Positions 15,651-24,756 are shown, numbered from the stretch's first letter. The stretch is DNA of 25,428 nt from Clostridiaceae bacterium UBA5444 (GCA_002426575.1 DIRE01000080.1:1-25428), one strand, 5' to 3'. The notes: generated by a model not told the origin, from the letters alone. A program made the numbers and translations.

Positions 15651-17390
15651 ATGTTTAAAGGTCTGTTTAAGAAGACACAATATATAACAGTAAGCTCTGA
15701 AGAAATAAATAAAATAAAAAAACAAGATGAAGCACAAAAGCCTAATATACCTAATGGAATGTGGGAAAAATGCACAAAATGCGGCCAAATTATTTATACA
15801 AAGGATTTAAAAGAAAACAATAATGTTTGCCCATCTTGTAAATACCATTTTAGGATAACTGCACAGGAGAGGATTAAAAGTATAATAGATGAGAGATCAT
15901 GGGAAGAGATTAATTGTGATATATCTACACTAAACCCTCTAGATTTTAAAGGGTATGAAGGTAAAATATATGATCTTAAAAATGCTACAGGCCTAAAGGA
16001 AGCAGTGGTCACAGGTATAGGCAATATCAAAGGCGAAAAAGTAGTATTATGTGTCATGGATAGCAGATTTCAAATGGGCAGCATGGGCTCTGTAGTTGGG
16101 GAAAAGATTACAAGGGCAATAGAGACTGCCATAGAAAAGAGGCTGCCGCTCATAATATTTACTGCATCTGGCGGTGCAAGAATGCAGGAAGGTATATATT
16201 CACTTATGCAAATGGCAAAGGTTAGCGCTGCACTTTCTAAATTTAATCATGAGGGTCTTTTATACATATCCTTTTTAACTGACCCAACTTATGGCGGTGT
16301 GACGGCTAGCTTTGCAATGCTTGGAGATATAATATTATCAGAGCCTTATGCTTTAATAGGATTTGCAGGAAAAAGGGTTATAGAGCAAACCATAAATCAA
16401 AGACTGCCTGAAGATTTTCAAACAGCAGAGTTTTTATTAGAACACGGATTTATAGATAAAATAGTAGAGAGAAAGAATATAAAGGATACCCTATATTTTA
16501 TACTAAGATTGCATAGTATAAAGGCAAAATATAATCATATTGATATAAAAAATAAAAATAAAAATCACACCTTGGAAGTAGAGAGGATTGATCCCCTAAG
16601 CCCTTGGGAAAAGGTTGACATGGTAAGATCCACATCAAGGCCTACATCCATGGATTATATAGATAGAATATTCACCTCCTTTATTGAATTTCATGGAGAT
16701 AGATATTTTGGTGATGATGGATGCATAGTCGGAGGAATAGGTATGCTAGATGAAACTCCAGTTACCATAATAGCACAAGAAAAAGGAAAAGATTTAAAAG
16801 AAAAGGTGAAAAGAAATTTCGGAATGCCAAACCCTGAAGGATATAGAAAGGCATTAAGGCTTATGAAACAAGCAGAAAAGTTTAATAGACCAATAATATG
16901 TTTTATAGATACACCAGGAGCCTACTGCGGGGTTGGCGCTGAGGAAAGAGGCCAAGGGGAGGCAATTGCAAGATGTTTAATGGAAGCCTCAAGTATTAGA
17001 ACACCAATTATATCTATTGTGGTAGGCGAAGGCGGAAGCGGAGGGGCATTAGCCCTAACCATAGCAGATAATATATGTATGCTTAGAAATTCAATATATT
17101 CTATTTTATCCCCAGAAGGATTTGCAAGCATACTGTGGAAAGATTCTAAAAGAGCAATTGAAGCATCAAATATAATGAAAATTACTGCAGGTGACTTGCT
17201 TGAGTTTGGAATAATAGATAATATAATTGAAGAACCATACGGGGATGCAAGCAAGGATATGGACATTACATCAGCTAATATTAAAGAGAGTATAATAAAT
17301 AGTCTCTTTAATATTAGCAAAATATCTATTGATGAATTGGTAGATAATAGGTATAAAAAGTATAGAAATATTGGAGTATATAGTGAATAG
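15651..17390 (+). CDS. accDA: Fused acetyl-CoA carboxylase carboxyltransferase, beta plus alpha (AccD-AccA)
   Basis: One 579-residue chain holds both carboxyltransferase subunits, which move the carboxyl group from biotin to acetyl-CoA to make malonyl-CoA. Residues 1 to about 290 are AccD, with a four-cysteine zinc finger (Cys41, 44, 60 and 63) and FTASGGARMQEG. A short Lys/Asn-rich linker (about 292-309) follows. Residues 311-579 are AccA, starting ERIDPLSPWEKVDMVRS and including FIEFHGDR, DTPGAYCG and GEGGSGGALAL. The AccA part lacks roughly 45-50 residues that precede this point in E. coli AccA. The frame is unbroken, and I see no ribosome site at the junction that would give a separate AccA. 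Most clostridia known to me have separate accD and accA. It begins 5 bases after accC and ends the operon. Confidence 0.93.
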   Translation: MFKGLFKKTQYITVSSEEINKIKKQDEAQKPNIPNGMWEKCTKCGQIIYTKDLKENNNVCPSCKYHFRITAQERIKSIIDERSWEEINCDISTLNPLDFKGYEGKIYDLKNATGLKEAVVTGIGNIKGEKVVLCVMDSRFQMGSMGSVVGEKITRAIETAIEKRLPLIIFTASGGARMQEGIYSLMQMAKVSAALSKFNHEGLLYISFLTDPTYGGVTASFAMLGDIILSEPYALIGFAGKRVIEQTINQRLPEDFQTAEFLLEHGFIDKIVERKNIKDTLYFILRLHSIKAKYNHIDIKNKNKNHTLEVERIDPLSPWEKVDMVRSTSRPTSMDYIDRIFTSFIEFHGDRYFGDDGCIVGGIGMLDETPVTIIAQEKGKDLKEKVKRNFGMPNPEGYRKALRLMKQAEKFNRPIICFIDTPGAYCGVGAEERGQGEAIARCLMEASSIRTPIISIVVGEGGSGGALALTIADNICMLRNSIYSILSPEGFASILWKDSKRAIEASNIMKITAGDLLEFGIIDNIIEEPYGDASKDMDITSANIKESIINSLFNISKISIDELVDNRYKKYRNIGVYSE

Positions 17391-17418
17391 GTTGTGGATT
17401 ATAATGTCATGTTTTAGG

Positions 17419-17459
17419 TGACTGCTTTTTTATTTATAAAAGGCAGTTATTTTTTTTAT
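17419..17459 (+). terminator. Terminator of the fatty acid synthesis operon
   Basis: ACTGCTTTTTTA and TAAAAGGCAGT pair (one G-T pair, one bulged T) around a short loop, followed by a run of about nine T residues. It starts about 30 bases after the accDA stop codon. Confidence 0.87.
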
Positions 17460-17509
17460 TCTATTTATAAATTAATAATATTATACAAATAGATTACTCT
17501 ATGTTAATA

Positions 17510-17518
17510 TGATATAAT
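17510..17518 (+). promoter_or_regulatory. Extended -10 promoter for the YkpA-like gene
   Basis: TGATATAAT is a perfect extended -10 element (TATAAT at 17513-17518). No good -35 is visible, which extended -10 promoters tolerate. The start codon lies 82 bases downstream. The rest of the 17460-17600 gap is very AT-rich, with no other structure that I can see. Confidence 0.55.
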
Positions 17519-17600
17519 TTTCAAGTAGTTTATAGAAGAGCTTAGATGATGTAGCAAATTTAAATAAAAATAAATAATATAATAAAGGATGGTATAAAAT

Positions 17601-19220
17601 TTGATTAGTACAAGCAATGTAAGTTTAAGATATGGCGGACGGAAATTATTTGAAAACGTTAATATACAGTTTAACCCGGGTAACTGCTATGGATTGATAG
17701 GGGCAAATGGAGCAGGAAAATCTACATTTTTAAAGATATTATCAGGAGAGCTGGAGCCTAACACTGGAGAAGTTAGTATTACCCCAGGGGAGAGGATAGC
17801 AGTTTTAAAACAGGATCATTTTGAATTTGATGAGTATGAAGTTTTAAATACCGTAATAATGGGCCATGAAAGACTATATTCTATAATGATGGAGAAAGAG
17901 GAATTATATGCAAAACAAGATTTTACTGATGAAGATGGCATAAAAGCATCGGAATTAGAAGGAGAGTTTGGAGAATTAAATGGTTGGGAAGCAGAATCTG
18001 AGGCTGCATCATTACTTACTGGTTTAGGGATTAGTGTAGATATGCACCACAAAATGATGAAAGAGCTAAATGGCTCAGAAAAGGTAAAGGTATTATTGGC
18101 ACAGGCCTTATTTGGCCACCCTGATATAATTTTACTTGATGAGCCTACAAACCATTTAGACCTACAATCTATAAAATGGCTTGAAAATTTTTTATTGGAT
18201 TTTGAAAATACTGTAATTGTAGTATCACATGATAGGCATTTTTTGAATAAAGTTTGTACCCATATGGCTGATGTTGATTTTGGTAAAATAAAGGTATACG
18301 TTGGGAACTATGATTTCTGGTATCAGTCAAGCCAATTAGCACTTCAGCTGGCAAGAGATGAAAACAGGAAAAAAGAAGAAAAAGTAAAGGACTTGCAGGA
18401 GTTTATTGCAAGGTTTAGTGCAAATGCATCTAAACATAAACAAGCAACTTCTAGGAAAAAGCAGATAGAAAAATTAACTTTAGAAGATATACAGCCATCA
18501 TCAAGGAAATACCCTTTTGTTGGCTTTAAACCGGATAGGGAAGCAGGAAATGATTTATTAACTGTTAATAATTTATGTAAACAGGTTGATGGCAAAACAG
18601 TTTTAGGCAATGTTAGTTTTACAGTAAATAAGGGAGATAAAATAGCTTTTGTAGGATCTGATGAGATTGCAAAGACAACCCTTTTTAAAATCTTAATGGA
18701 AGAGATGAAACCAGATAGTGGTGACTATAAGTGGGGCATTACAACCTCTCAATCTTATTTTCCAAAAGATAATACTGAATATTTTGATGGAGTAGAATTA
18801 AGTCTAGTTGACTGGCTGCGCCAGTATTCAGAAGAAAAAGCAGAAAGCTTTATAAGAGGGTTTTTAGGGAGAATGCTTTTTTCAGGTGAAGAAGCATTAA
18901 AACAAGCAAAGGTTTTATCAGGAGGGGAGAGGGTTCGCTGCATGCTGTCAAGAATGATGTTAAGCGGCGCTAATGTGCTACTTCTTGATGAGCCTACAAA
19001 CCATTTAGACCTTGAATCTATAACAGCTGTAAATAATGGGCTAATTAATTTTAGCGGAACAATAATATTTACATCCCATGATCATGAATTTGTACAGACT
19101 ATTGCAAATAGAATTATAGAGATTACTCCAAAAGGAATTATAGATAAGCAGCTAACATATGATGAATATTTAGATAATGAAGATATTCAGAATCAAGTTA
19201 GAACAATGTATCAGGTGTAA
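17601..19220 (+). CDS. ykpA: ABC-F ATPase, YkpA/YbiT type
   Basis: This is a 539-residue soluble tandem ABC protein. The N-terminal sequence and the segments FNPGNCYGLIGANGAGKS, AELEGEF-like region, RFSANASKHKQATSRKKQ linker and VDWLRQYS resemble B. subtilis YkpA. Domain 1 has a normal Walker A (34-41) and Walker B LLDEPTNHLDL but a degenerate signature, LNGSEK (156-161). Domain 2 has a degenerate Walker A, GSDEIAKTT (352-360, Ala357 in place of Gly), but a normal signature LSGGER (439-444). One of the two composite ATP sites is therefore altered in both halves. As I recall, this is shared by YkpA relatives. The start is TTG 17601 with AAGGATGG as ribosome site. The likely target is the ribosome; the specific role is unknown. 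Confidence 0.9.
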   Translation: MISTSNVSLRYGGRKLFENVNIQFNPGNCYGLIGANGAGKSTFLKILSGELEPNTGEVSITPGERIAVLKQDHFEFDEYEVLNTVIMGHERLYSIMMEKEELYAKQDFTDEDGIKASELEGEFGELNGWEAESEAASLLTGLGISVDMHHKMMKELNGSEKVKVLLAQALFGHPDIILLDEPTNHLDLQSIKWLENFLLDFENTVIVVSHDRHFLNKVCTHMADVDFGKIKVYVGNYDFWYQSSQLALQLARDENRKKEEKVKDLQEFIARFSANASKHKQATSRKKQIEKLTLEDIQPSSRKYPFVGFKPDREAGNDLLTVNNLCKQVDGKTVLGNVSFTVNKGDKIAFVGSDEIAKTTLFKILMEEMKPDSGDYKWGITTSQSYFPKDNTEYFDGVELSLVDWLRQYSEEKAESFIRGFLGRMLFSGEEALKQAKVLSGGERVRCMLSRMMLSGANVLLLDEPTNHLDLESITAVNNGLINFSGTIIFTSHDHEFVQTIANRIIEITPKGIIDKQLTYDEYLDNEDIQNQVRTMYQV

Positions 19221-19263
19221 TTATAAGATTTTGATAAAACCAATAATAAAAAAGGGTGATTTA

Positions 19264-20115
19264 ATGAAAATAGGGATGCGGAGTATTAAGACAGCAATTT
19301 CTGTTTTTATCTGTCTGATTCTATCAAAACTTTTTAATGTAGAATATCCTTTTTATGCAGCTATTGCAGCAGTAATCTCAATGCAAAGTTCTATTACAAA
19401 CTCATTAAAGGTAGGAAAAAACAGGATGCTTGGTACTTTTATAGGTGCAGTAGTAGGATTATTACTTGCACTTATAAAACCTGAGAGCATTATACTTACA
19501 AGTATTGGTATAATTATAGTTATATATATATGCAACTTGCTTAAATGGAAAGGCTCTGTATCTATAGCGGGGATTGTCTTTATTTCCATTATGGTGAATT
19601 TAGGCGAAAGGGATCCACTATTTTATAGTATAAATAGGCTTGCTGATACCCTTCTTGGTATTATTGTGGCTATGGCAGTTAATTATTTCATAGTTCCTCC
19701 TAAATATATAGATAAAATAAATAAAAATTGTGATTTGCTTATAGATAAAGTAAATGCTTTAGTAAAACAAAGTATCTGTTTTGGAAATCAAATAGATATA
19801 AAAGCCTTAGAAGAGGGTACGTTTAACCTTCATGAGCAGATTAATGCAAGCTTAGATGAACTTAACAAGAAAAGAGAATTAGACAGGGTATATGATATAT
19901 TATCATCATGCAGCACAATATATGAACATTTAAAGATGATACAATCCATAGATGGAAGCCATGACTTAAATGAAGACAATAGCGAAAGTCTTAGAAAACT
20001 TTATGATACTGATATAGAATCTGTTGATTATGAAAGAAATGATAGGAGCATAGTATACAATTACCATGTAAGCAACATAATCAATGAGCTGTATAATTTA
20101 AAATCATATGCATAA
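19264..20115 (+). CDS. Aromatic acid exporter family (FUSC/ArAE-like) membrane protein
   Basis: This is a 283-residue protein. The N-terminal half (about 1-145) is very hydrophobic, with several membrane helices. It includes the motif YPFYAAIAAVISMQSSITNS followed by KVGKNRMLGTFIGAVVG, typical of the ArAE_1/DUF939 family. The second half is hydrophilic and helical (about 150-283), probably cytoplasmic. Relatives are called aromatic acid exporters, but few have been tested, so the substrate is unknown. The frame is open back to 19177 over the end of the ATPase gene. ATG 19264 is chosen because of the AAGGGTGAT site just upstream and the normal family N-terminus. It is 43 bases after the ABC-F gene, with no terminator between, so the two are probably cotranscribed. 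Confidence 0.85.
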   Translation: MKIGMRSIKTAISVFICLILSKLFNVEYPFYAAIAAVISMQSSITNSLKVGKNRMLGTFIGAVVGLLLALIKPESIILTSIGIIIVIYICNLLKWKGSVSIAGIVFISIMVNLGERDPLFYSINRLADTLLGIIVAMAVNYFIVPPKYIDKINKNCDLLIDKVNALVKQSICFGNQIDIKALEEGTFNLHEQINASLDELNKKRELDRVYDILSSCSTIYEHLKMIQSIDGSHDLNEDNSESLRKLYDTDIESVDYERNDRSIVYNYHVSNIINELYNLKSYA

Positions 20116-20170
20116 ATAAAGTAGTAAATAGGATGCCTATAATCAAAAGGTATCCTACTTTATTTATTGG
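20113..20170 (+). terminator. Stem-loop terminator after the exporter gene
   Basis: TAAATAAAGTA (starting at the stop codon) pairs with TACTTTATTTA (about 20156-20166). An asymmetric bulge separates this from an upper stem AGGATGCC/GGTATCCT with an 11-base loop. The tail has few T residues, so termination strength is uncertain. Confidence 0.7.
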
Positions 20171-20214
20171 GGATTATTAAAATTGCTTGCAAAGCTATTA
20201 CTAAGGCATATACT

Positions 20215-20243
20215 TTGACTTCAATAATTGCAATTAGTATAAT
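20215..20243 (+). promoter_or_regulatory. Sigma-A promoter for yesN-yesM-binding protein
   Basis: TTGACT (20215-20220), 17 bases and TATAAT (20238-20243) give a near-consensus promoter 70 bases before yesN. The spacer holds the palindrome AATTGCAATT (20226-20235), a possible operator. A second TATAAT at 20287-20292 has only a weak -35 and may be chance. Confidence 0.75.
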
Positions 20244-20312
20244 CTTTATATAACTATACCAATTATGTGAATATTTAGTACGAAGCTATAATAGAAGATA
20301 GTAGGTGAATTT

Positions 20313-21914
20313 ATGTATAATCTTATACTAGTAGATGATGAGGAAGAGGTAAGAAAGGGAATACTCAATAAGATTGATTGGGACGTCATAGGTTTTAGAG
20401 TATTAGGGGAGGCTGCAAACGGTTTAGAAGCTTTAGAAATTGCAGAAAAAGGTACTCCTGATGTTTTAATAACTGATATTAAAATGCCTTTCATGGATGG
20501 GCTTACTCTAACAAAAAAGATGAGGGAGAAATATCCTACTTTAAAGATAGTAATACTAACAGGATTTGATGAGTTCGAATATGCCCAAAAGGCAATTAAA
20601 CTTGACGTGGTAGAATATATATTAAAACCCATATCTTCAAAGGAATTAATAGATGTGCTTTTAAATATTAAACAAAAGTTAGATGAAGAGATTGCAGAGA
20701 AAAAGGATATGGATATATTGAGAGAGCATTATAAAAGAAGCATTCCCATATTAAAGGAAAAGTTTCTATGCTCTCTTGTTACTAATAAACTAGATAGAGA
20801 TGAGATTGTAGAAAAGGCATATACGTATGATATAAAGCTAAGCGAAATAGGATATATAGTATCAATTGTTAGTATCGACTTTAACTCAGCAGCCTTATAC
20901 CTATCAGACGATAAAGAACTCGTTAAATTTGCTGTGCTTAATCTATGTGAAGAAATTATGGACAAGTACGGGTATGAAATAATATTTATTAATGAGGATT
21001 ATATAGTTATTATATTTAACTCGGAATATGAAGATAGGGAAAGCACCATGAAAGGAGTACTTATGGTGCTTGAGCAAATTCGCCTAAATATTAAAAAGTA
21101 TTATAAATTTGCTGTTACAATTGGCGTAGGAACATACTGCAGCGATGTTAAACTAATTGCCAGATCATATGAAAAGGCAATATCAGCTTTAGATTATAGG
21201 CTTTTGTTTAGCAGTGATAGAGTAATTTGTATAGATGACTTAGAACCTGTTAACACAGATAGAATAGTATTCGATGAAAGCAAGGAAAGAATGCTTATAA
21301 GCTGTATAAAGGCGGGTACGGAAGAAGAAATTTATGATACAATAGATGAATTATTTAACGAGATTATAGATGCTAAAATCAGTTTTAAGGATTATCAAAT
21401 ATATCTATTTGAAATATTAACTACTATTTTAACGGTTGCTAAGGATTTAGATGTTGATATGGATAAAATATTTGGAACTGATTATAACCTGTTTGGGGAA
21501 GCGTATAGAATAAAAGATTTAAATGGAGTAAAAGAATGGATTGCCTCCATATGCATTCGAATAAAAAGCTATATATATAAGGAAAGAAAAGATACTTGTA
21601 AACTTCTTGTCAAAAGGGCAACAGATTATATAGAAAGCTCCTATAATGAGAGTGATATAACAATAGATAAAGTCTGCAAAATGCTTCATATAAGCTCTTC
21701 TTATTTTAGTACCATATTTAAAAGGGAAACAAAGTCCACGTTTAATAATTATCTTACTAATATTAGAATGGATGCTGCAAAGGAACTTTTAAGAACAACA
21801 AATTTAAAAAACTATGAGATTGCATATAAGGTTGGATATCCAGAACCAAATTATTTTAGCTATTGTTTTAAAAAGAACTTTGGACTCTCCACTTCAGAAT
21901 ATAGGAATATGTAA
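20313..21914 (+). CDS. YesN-type response regulator with AraC DNA-binding domain
   Basis: This 533-residue regulator has a receiver domain (about 1-120; Asp8-Asp9, phospho-acceptor Asp55 in ITDIKMPFMDG, Lys in YILKPISSKEL). A long middle region of about 290 residues follows. The C-terminal AraC-type double helix-turn-helix (about 430-533) shows ITIDKVCKMLHISSSYFSTI and NYEIAYKVGYPEPNYFSYCF. This is the layout of YesN in the YesM/YesN systems, which usually control sugar transport and use. It is paired with the kinase starting 15 bases downstream. The ribosome site is TAGGTGA. Likely target: the promoter of the mglB-like gene at the right edge, by inference from gene order. Confidence 0.93.
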   Translation: MYNLILVDDEEEVRKGILNKIDWDVIGFRVLGEAANGLEALEIAEKGTPDVLITDIKMPFMDGLTLTKKMREKYPTLKIVILTGFDEFEYAQKAIKLDVVEYILKPISSKELIDVLLNIKQKLDEEIAEKKDMDILREHYKRSIPILKEKFLCSLVTNKLDRDEIVEKAYTYDIKLSEIGYIVSIVSIDFNSAALYLSDDKELVKFAVLNLCEEIMDKYGYEIIFINEDYIVIIFNSEYEDRESTMKGVLMVLEQIRLNIKKYYKFAVTIGVGTYCSDVKLIARSYEKAISALDYRLLFSSDRVICIDDLEPVNTDRIVFDESKERMLISCIKAGTEEEIYDTIDELFNEIIDAKISFKDYQIYLFEILTTILTVAKDLDVDMDKIFGTDYNLFGEAYRIKDLNGVKEWIASICIRIKSYIYKERKDTCKLLVKRATDYIESSYNESDITIDKVCKMLHISSSYFSTIFKRETKSTFNNYLTNIRMDAAKELLRTTNLKNYEIAYKVGYPEPNYFSYCFKKNFGLSTSEYRNM

Positions 21915-21929
21915 AAGGGGGATGGGGAT

Positions 21930-23741
21930 TTGAAAATTAGAATAATAAGCAGCATTAAAAGTTACTTTAGTAGATTAATAAATGCCATTAAGACTAGAAG
22001 CATTCAATTTGTTATAGCATCTTCCTTTATGCTTGTAACAATTTTAGCTATGTTTTTTGTTGGAATCACTTTATATGGAAAGGTTTCTGAACTTGAAGAA
22101 CAAAATGCTACTATCACAACAAGGCAAGTAATGGATCAAGTAAATATGAATTTAGACTTTTATATAAGAAGCATGATGGAGATATCTGATTATTTAAAAG
22201 ACAGCATATATTATTGTGAAGATATAGAAAACAGTAATTTAACAGAGGAAATGGAAGTTATAAAAAACTCCAGAAAGGATATGGTGGCACTTGCTGTATT
22301 TTCAAATACTGGCGAGATGATTGCGGGTGCACCAACATATAAAATTAAAGATAATATAAATGTATGGGAAGAGGATTGGTTTACAGCACCTTTAGAAGAT
22401 TCTACAATACTTTTTTTCTCATCCCCTCATGTAGAAAATATATTTGAAGGGCAGCATAACTGGGTAGTATCTTTAAGCAGAGAAATAACCTTAAACAGAA
22501 ATGGTAAAAAAGAAAATGGAGTTTTATTGGTTGATATGAATTTTAATGTAATAGACCAGATATGCAATAAGGTTACTCTAGGAAAGAAAGGCTATATTTA
22601 TATAATTGATTCAAAAGGAAATATTGTTTATCATCCTCAGCAGCAGCTTATTAATTTAGGATTGAAAAAAGAAAATATAGATGATGTGTTAGAGCATGCC
22701 TTTGGAAAATACTTTGATGAGTATGAAGGGCAAAGAAGGCTAATAACAATAGAAACTGTTAATAACAGCAGATGGAGAATAGTTGGAGTTGCTTATATGG
22801 ATGAGATATCAGCAATTAAAGAAAGTATAGGGGATTATTCTCTATGGATTTTTGCTATAGGATGTTTATTTGTAATATCTATGGCTTCTTTTATATCTGC
22901 CAAAATATCTCGGCCTATAAAAGAGTTAGAAAAATCTATGAAAAAGGTGGAAGAGGGCCAGTTTGACGTAAATATAGATGTTAAGGGTGATGCTGAAGTT
23001 GCTCAGCTTTCTAAAACATTTAACATAATGGTACAAAAGATAAGACAGCTTATGGATCAAATAGTGGTTGAGCAGGAGGCAAAAAGAGTGAGCGAACTTA
23101 ATGCTCTTCAAGCCCAGATAAACCCACACTTTCTTTACAATACATTAGACTCAATTGTTTGGATGGCTGAAAACGGCAATTCTGAAGATGTAATAACAAT
23201 GGTTACTGCTCTTGCAAGATTGTTTAGAATTAGTATAAGCAAGGGTAAAAATATAATAACCGTAAGAGAAGAGCTTGAACATGCCCGCAATTATCTAATA
23301 ATACAAAAAATAAGGTATAAAAACAAATTTAAATATGAAATAGATTACCAAGAAGAAGTGTTAGAATTAAAAACGCTAAAACTTATACTTCAGCCTATTA
23401 TCGAGAACTCTATATACCATGGCATTGAATATATGGTTGATGAGGGATTTATAAAGATATCTGTCTCTATTGTCGATGGAAAACTATTATACCAGGTAGA
23501 TGATAATGGGCTTGGAATGAAAAAACAAGTACTTGATAATTTGCTCCTTCAAAAGTCAAAAAGCAGTAATGGCTCAGGCGTAGGAGTTAGAAACGTTCAC
23601 CAAAGAATTCAATTATGCTATGGCAAAGAATATGGCTTAGATATAGAAAGTGAGCTTGAAGAGGGTACAAGTGTAAAGCTATGGCTGCCTATAGTAAAGG
23701 ATGAGAATTTGGGGGATAATAAAAATGAAAAAGAGTGTTAA
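21930..23741 (+). CDS. YesM/LytS-type sensor histidine kinase
   Basis: This 603-residue membrane kinase is the partner of the YesN regulator. One membrane helix lies at about residues 28-50 and another at about 305-325, enclosing a large extracellular sensor domain with Cache-like features (KKENGVLLVDMNFNVIDQIC; GYIYIIDSKGNIVYHP). A HAMP domain follows. The His_kinase box is ALQAQINPHFLYNTLDS, with His400. The ATPase domain has PIIENSIYHGIE, DDNGLGM and GVGVRNVHQRI. The start is TTG 21930 with GGGGATGGGG upstream. The gene overlaps the next one by 17 bases, so the sugar-binding lipoprotein is very likely made together with the kinase. Confidence 0.92.
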   Translation: MKIRIISSIKSYFSRLINAIKTRSIQFVIASSFMLVTILAMFFVGITLYGKVSELEEQNATITTRQVMDQVNMNLDFYIRSMMEISDYLKDSIYYCEDIENSNLTEEMEVIKNSRKDMVALAVFSNTGEMIAGAPTYKIKDNINVWEEDWFTAPLEDSTILFFSSPHVENIFEGQHNWVVSLSREITLNRNGKKENGVLLVDMNFNVIDQICNKVTLGKKGYIYIIDSKGNIVYHPQQQLINLGLKKENIDDVLEHAFGKYFDEYEGQRRLITIETVNNSRWRIVGVAYMDEISAIKESIGDYSLWIFAIGCLFVISMASFISAKISRPIKELEKSMKKVEEGQFDVNIDVKGDAEVAQLSKTFNIMVQKIRQLMDQIVVEQEAKRVSELNALQAQINPHFLYNTLDSIVWMAENGNSEDVITMVTALARLFRISISKGKNIITVREELEHARNYLIIQKIRYKNKFKYEIDYQEEVLELKTLKLILQPIIENSIYHGIEYMVDEGFIKISVSIVDGKLLYQVDDNGLGMKKQVLDNLLLQKSKSSNGSGVGVRNVHQRIQLCYGKEYGLDIESELEEGTSVKLWLPIVKDENLGDNKNEKEC

Positions 23742-24717
23742 ACTTATTGGTGCCTGTACTCTAATTTTATGTTTTTTTGCTTTTTCACTAAATTCCTGCT
23801 CAAAAGAGGCAGAGAAAAATATTGACAGCAAGAAAAATATTGCATTTATTACAAGGATGAATTATGGATACCATTGGGCAAATGTAAAATTAGGGGCAGA
23901 TGCTGCTGCAAGAGAGTTTGATGTAAATATTGATTATGCAGCTCCTAATGACGAAGAGGATATAGAATGTCAGATAAAGCTAGTAAATGAAGCACTAGAT
24001 AGAGATAATGGCAAAAAAATAGATGCACTAATACTTGCAGCAAGTGATTACAAAGCTCTTGTAGAGGTGACCGAAAAAGCCTATGACAGAGGAATACCAG
24101 TTATAATAATTGACTCTGAGGTAGATACAGATAAGATTCATAGCTACATTGCAACTGATAACTTTGAAGCAGGGCAAAAAGCCGGAAAAGCTCTTGTAAA
24201 TATTGCAGGTACAGATTGCAAGGTCGCTGTTATAAGCTTTGTAAAAGGTACAAGAAATGCAGAACAAAGAGAAGAAGGATTAATGAGCATAATCAACAAA
24301 TACCCTAATATAGAAGTAATTTCAAAAGAATACTGCCTTTCCGATGTAAAATTAGCATATAACCTTACTAAAAATATTATTTCAAATAATAGTGAAGTAG
24401 ACGCCATAGTTGCATTAAATGAGGTAGCATCTGAAGGAGCTGCCCAAGCTATAAATGAAATGAATCTTGGTGGCAAAGTCAAAATAATTACTTTTGATAG
24501 TACACTTCAAGAGATTAACTTTTTAGAAAAAGATATTATACAAGCCACAGTAATTCAAAATCCTTTTAGCATGGGGTATTTAGGAGTAAAATATGCTGTT
24601 GAGGCTATGGAAGGAAAGCAAATTGAAAAGCGTATATATACAGATTCAAAAGTAATAGATAAAGATAACATGTATTTTCCCGATAATCAAAAATTGTTAT
24701 TTCCATTTACAAAATGA
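23725..24717 (+). CDS. Periplasmic-binding-type sugar lipoprotein, probable sensor partner of YesM
   Basis: This 330-residue lipoprotein has a signal peptide ending SLNSC (Cys25 as lipid anchor), followed by a type I periplasmic-binding fold (LacI-like, Peripla_BP_4 type). Visible segments are NIAFITRMNYGYHWANVKLGADAAAREF, DALILAASDYKAL, GIPVIIIDSEV, YIATDNFEAGQKAGKAL and DAIVALNEVASEGAAQAI (split here; each is typical of ribose/galactose-type binding proteins). ATG 23725 is chosen, with GGGGG 9 bases upstream; an earlier in-frame ATG at 23701 lacks a site and would disturb the signal peptide. It lies inside the kinase operon, away from the transporter-linked mglB-like gene and behind a separate terminator. 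A sensing role is therefore more likely than a transport role, though this is inference. The ligand is not known. Confidence 0.87.
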   Translation: MKKSVKLIGACTLILCFFAFSLNSCSKEAEKNIDSKKNIAFITRMNYGYHWANVKLGADAAAREFDVNIDYAAPNDEEDIECQIKLVNEALDRDNGKKIDALILAASDYKALVEVTEKAYDRGIPVIIIDSEVDTDKIHSYIATDNFEAGQKAGKALVNIAGTDCKVAVISFVKGTRNAEQREEGLMSIINKYPNIEVISKEYCLSDVKLAYNLTKNIISNNSEVDAIVALNEVASEGAAQAINEMNLGGKVKIITFDSTLQEINFLEKDIIQATVIQNPFSMGYLGVKYAVEAMEGKQIEKRIYTDSKVIDKDNMYFPDNQKLLFPFTK

Positions 24718-24756
24718 ATTAGATAGGGCTTCCTATAAAACTAAATATAAGCTAAC

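Noticed and set aside
16540..16580. AccD-AccA junction as a sequencing or frameshift artefact
   Set aside because: Both domains are in the same frame without stops, with a plausible linker. No separate ribosome site and start for accA can be seen. It still deserves a read-level check.
16922..17320. Long minus-strand open frame opposite accDA (and similar ones opposite fabK, fabF and others)
   Set aside because: They mirror well-conserved genes, have no family features, no ribosome sites and serine/isoleucine-rich shadow composition.
19177..19263. Earlier start for the FUSC/ArAE protein
   Set aside because: It would overlap the ABC-F gene by 44 bases and lacks a ribosome site; ATG 19264 fits site and family.
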